From: Mesorhizobium jarvisii
Lineage (GTDB): Bacteria; Pseudomonadota; Alphaproteobacteria; Rhizobiales; Rhizobiaceae
DNA: 64,000 nt
Assembly (NCBI RefSeq): GCF_003601985.1
Contig: NZ_QZXA01000003.1
Coordinates: forward strand, 558,001 to 622,000
Direction: 5' to 3'
This document shows, piece by piece, positions 62,881 to 64,000 of the stretch; within the stretch, counting starts at the first letter, position 1; each line of letters starts with the position of its first letter. The notes under the pieces are model-generated. The model did no database searches and was not told where the DNA came from. It saw only the letters and a list, made by a program, of their open reading frames with translations. The position numbers and the translations under genes were made by a program.

Positions 62881-63944
62881 GCCTGGACCATGTGACCAAG
62901 AGCTTCGCCAACTTCGAAGCCGTGAAGGACGTCTCGATCGACGTTGCCGACGGCGAGTTCCTGGCCGTGCTTGGACCGTCCGGCTGCGGCAAGACGACGT
63001 TGCTCAGGCTCGTCGCCGGATTCGAGAAAGTGACTTCGGGAGAGATCCGCATCGGCAGCGATGTCGTGTCGAGCAGCGTCGGCAGCGTCGCGCCGGAAAA
63101 GCGGCGCGTCGGCATCGTCTTCCAGAACTATGCGCTGTGGCCGCACATGACGGTGGCCGAGAATATCGGCTATTCGCTGAAGGTGGCGAAGCTCGACAAG
63201 ACCGTCGCGCGCCAGAAGGTCGAGGACGCGCTGGCTCTGGTCAATTTGCAGGGACTGGGCCAGCGCAGGCCGGCCAATCTTTCCGGCGGTCAGCGCCAGC
63301 GCGTGGCGCTGGCGCGCTGTCTTGTCGCCGCACCGTCGCTGGTGCTGTTCGACGAGCCGCTCGCCAATCTCGACGTGCATCTGAGAGCCTCGATGGAGGA
63401 CGAGTTCGCCGCCTTTCACAAGCGCACAGGCACGACCATCGTCTACATCACCCACGATCAGGCCGAGGCGATGTCGCTGGCCGACCGCATCGCGGTGATG
63501 GACCATGGCCGCGTGGCGCAACTGGCGACACCGCGTGAACTCTATCATGAGCCGGCAAATGAGATGGTCGCCTCCTTTGTCTCGCAAGGCATCCTGCTGC
63601 CGGCGGATGTCCTGACGGGCGAAGACGGCGGCCATTGCAAGGTCAGGGCTCTGGGAACCGAGCTGGTGGTCCGCTGCCGCCCCGGCGAGCGGCCGCGTGC
63701 GGGTGCCAAGATCTGCTGCCGGTCGGCCGACCTTGACGTCTCACCGCATGGGCCAGGCTTCGATGGCCTCGTCAAACGGGTGATCTACCAGGGTGGCGCC
63801 GCACGCATCGAATTCACCCCTGCCGCGGGGCCTGACCTCACCTTGCATTTCGAGCAGCCAGACCCGGTTACGCTGGAGAGTGGAGCCCAGGCACGCCTGC
63901 GCATAAGATCCGGCTGGCTGATCCCGGTGGGGACGGCCTCGTGA
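62868..63944 (+). CDS. ABC transporter ATPase, FbpC/AfuC type
   Basis: A 358-residue ATPase. Walker A GPSGCGKT is at 36-43, LSGGQRQR in the signature, VLFDEPLANLD as Walker B and a C-terminal TOBE/OB region with RIRSGWLIPV at the end. It starts 13 bp inside the permease gene and its stop overlaps the next start, so the operon goes on beyond the window. Confidence 0.91.
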   Translation: MARLSLDHVTKSFANFEAVKDVSIDVADGEFLAVLGPSGCGKTTLLRLVAGFEKVTSGEIRIGSDVVSSSVGSVAPEKRRVGIVFQNYALWPHMTVAENIGYSLKVAKLDKTVARQKVEDALALVNLQGLGQRRPANLSGGQRQRVALARCLVAAPSLVLFDEPLANLDVHLRASMEDEFAAFHKRTGTTIVYITHDQAEAMSLADRIAVMDHGRVAQLATPRELYHEPANEMVASFVSQGILLPADVLTGEDGGHCKVRALGTELVVRCRPGERPRAGAKICCRSADLDVSPHGPGFDGLVKRVIYQGGAARIEFTPAAGPDLTLHFEQPDPVTLESGAQARLRIRSGWLIPVGTAS

Positions 63945-64000
63945 TGATGCTCGATCTGCTTGGCGGCTTTGGGGAAAAGGGCCGCACCAGCCTCGCCGTC
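63944..64000 (+). CDS. Start of the next operon gene (cut by window end)
   Basis: The ATG overlaps the ATPase stop (TGATG). Only 19 codons are visible, beginning MMLDLLGGFGEKGRTSLAV. The start looks like that of some metallo-beta-lactamase-fold hydrolases, but this is too little to name it. It is tightly coupled to the importer genes. Confidence 0.5.
   Translation, partial: MMLDLLGGFGEKGRTSLAV

Overview
The window is about 64 kb of GC-rich, gene-dense chromosome from an alphaproteobacterium, most likely a member of the Hyphomicrobiales close to Mesorhizobium. The reasons are indirect: many ABC importers, HWE-type and hybrid sensor kinases, short palindromic intergenic elements of rhizobial type (one lies in frame inside a gene), and overlapping operons with strong third-codon-position GC. 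I see no rRNA, tRNA, CRISPR array, transposase, integrase or phage block. The sequence reads as ordinary chromosome made of catabolic islands. The first and last genes are cut by the window ends.

Layout. 1-8.5 kb holds mixed housekeeping and stress genes: a small membrane protein, an HWE histidine kinase, a lipid kinase, a periplasmic triple PRC-barrel protein, a sulfatase-fold hydrolase, and a ring-cleaving dioxygenase/esterase/acetyltransferase set. 8.8-9.8 kb is an M19 dipeptidase. 9.9-26 kb is the most interesting block, a cluster that looks built to import and dismantle an N-methylated amine. It has a Rieske oxygenase, two PYROXD2-like FAD oxidoreductases, a GcvT-like methyl acceptor protein, a flavin amine oxidase, a class III aminotransferase, a Pot-type ABC importer with two paralogous binding proteins, an N-methyltransferase-like protein and a BetI-like TetR regulator. 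Three divergent or upstream regions in this block carry the same 16-bp dyad (TTGAAYNNNCATTCAR), so it is probably one regulon.

26.4-32.1 kb carries a secreted two-Cys protein, a hybrid sensor kinase, an OmpR-type response regulator, a divergent OmpR-like protein with a degenerate receiver, small membrane or exported ORFs and an L,D-transpeptidase. 32.2-37.4 kb is an RND efflux pair with a divergent TetR regulator and a clear operator. 37.4-45 kb is a six-gene, overlapping operon (binding protein, two permeases, SIS isomerase/deglycase, PfkB kinase, ATPase) with a divergent ROK repressor and a perfect 9-5-9 palindrome. Its content matches fructoselysine-type (Amadori compound) operons.

45-53.3 kb has a PiT phosphate transporter, a patatin/acetoacetate decarboxylase pair, 3-hydroxybutyrate dehydrogenase, a metallophosphodiesterase and a large membrane-split patatin. 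53.6-58.9 kb is a four-gene 2-oxoacid/acetoin-dehydrogenase-like operon led by a SAF-domain oxidoreductase, without its own E3. Its E2 carries a palindromic element in the inter-domain linker. 58.9-64 kb is a SorC-type regulator divergent from an iron/phosphonate-type ABC importer (binding protein, fused permease, ATPase) followed by a truncated gene.

All functional names rest on motif recognition by eye. No database search was run.
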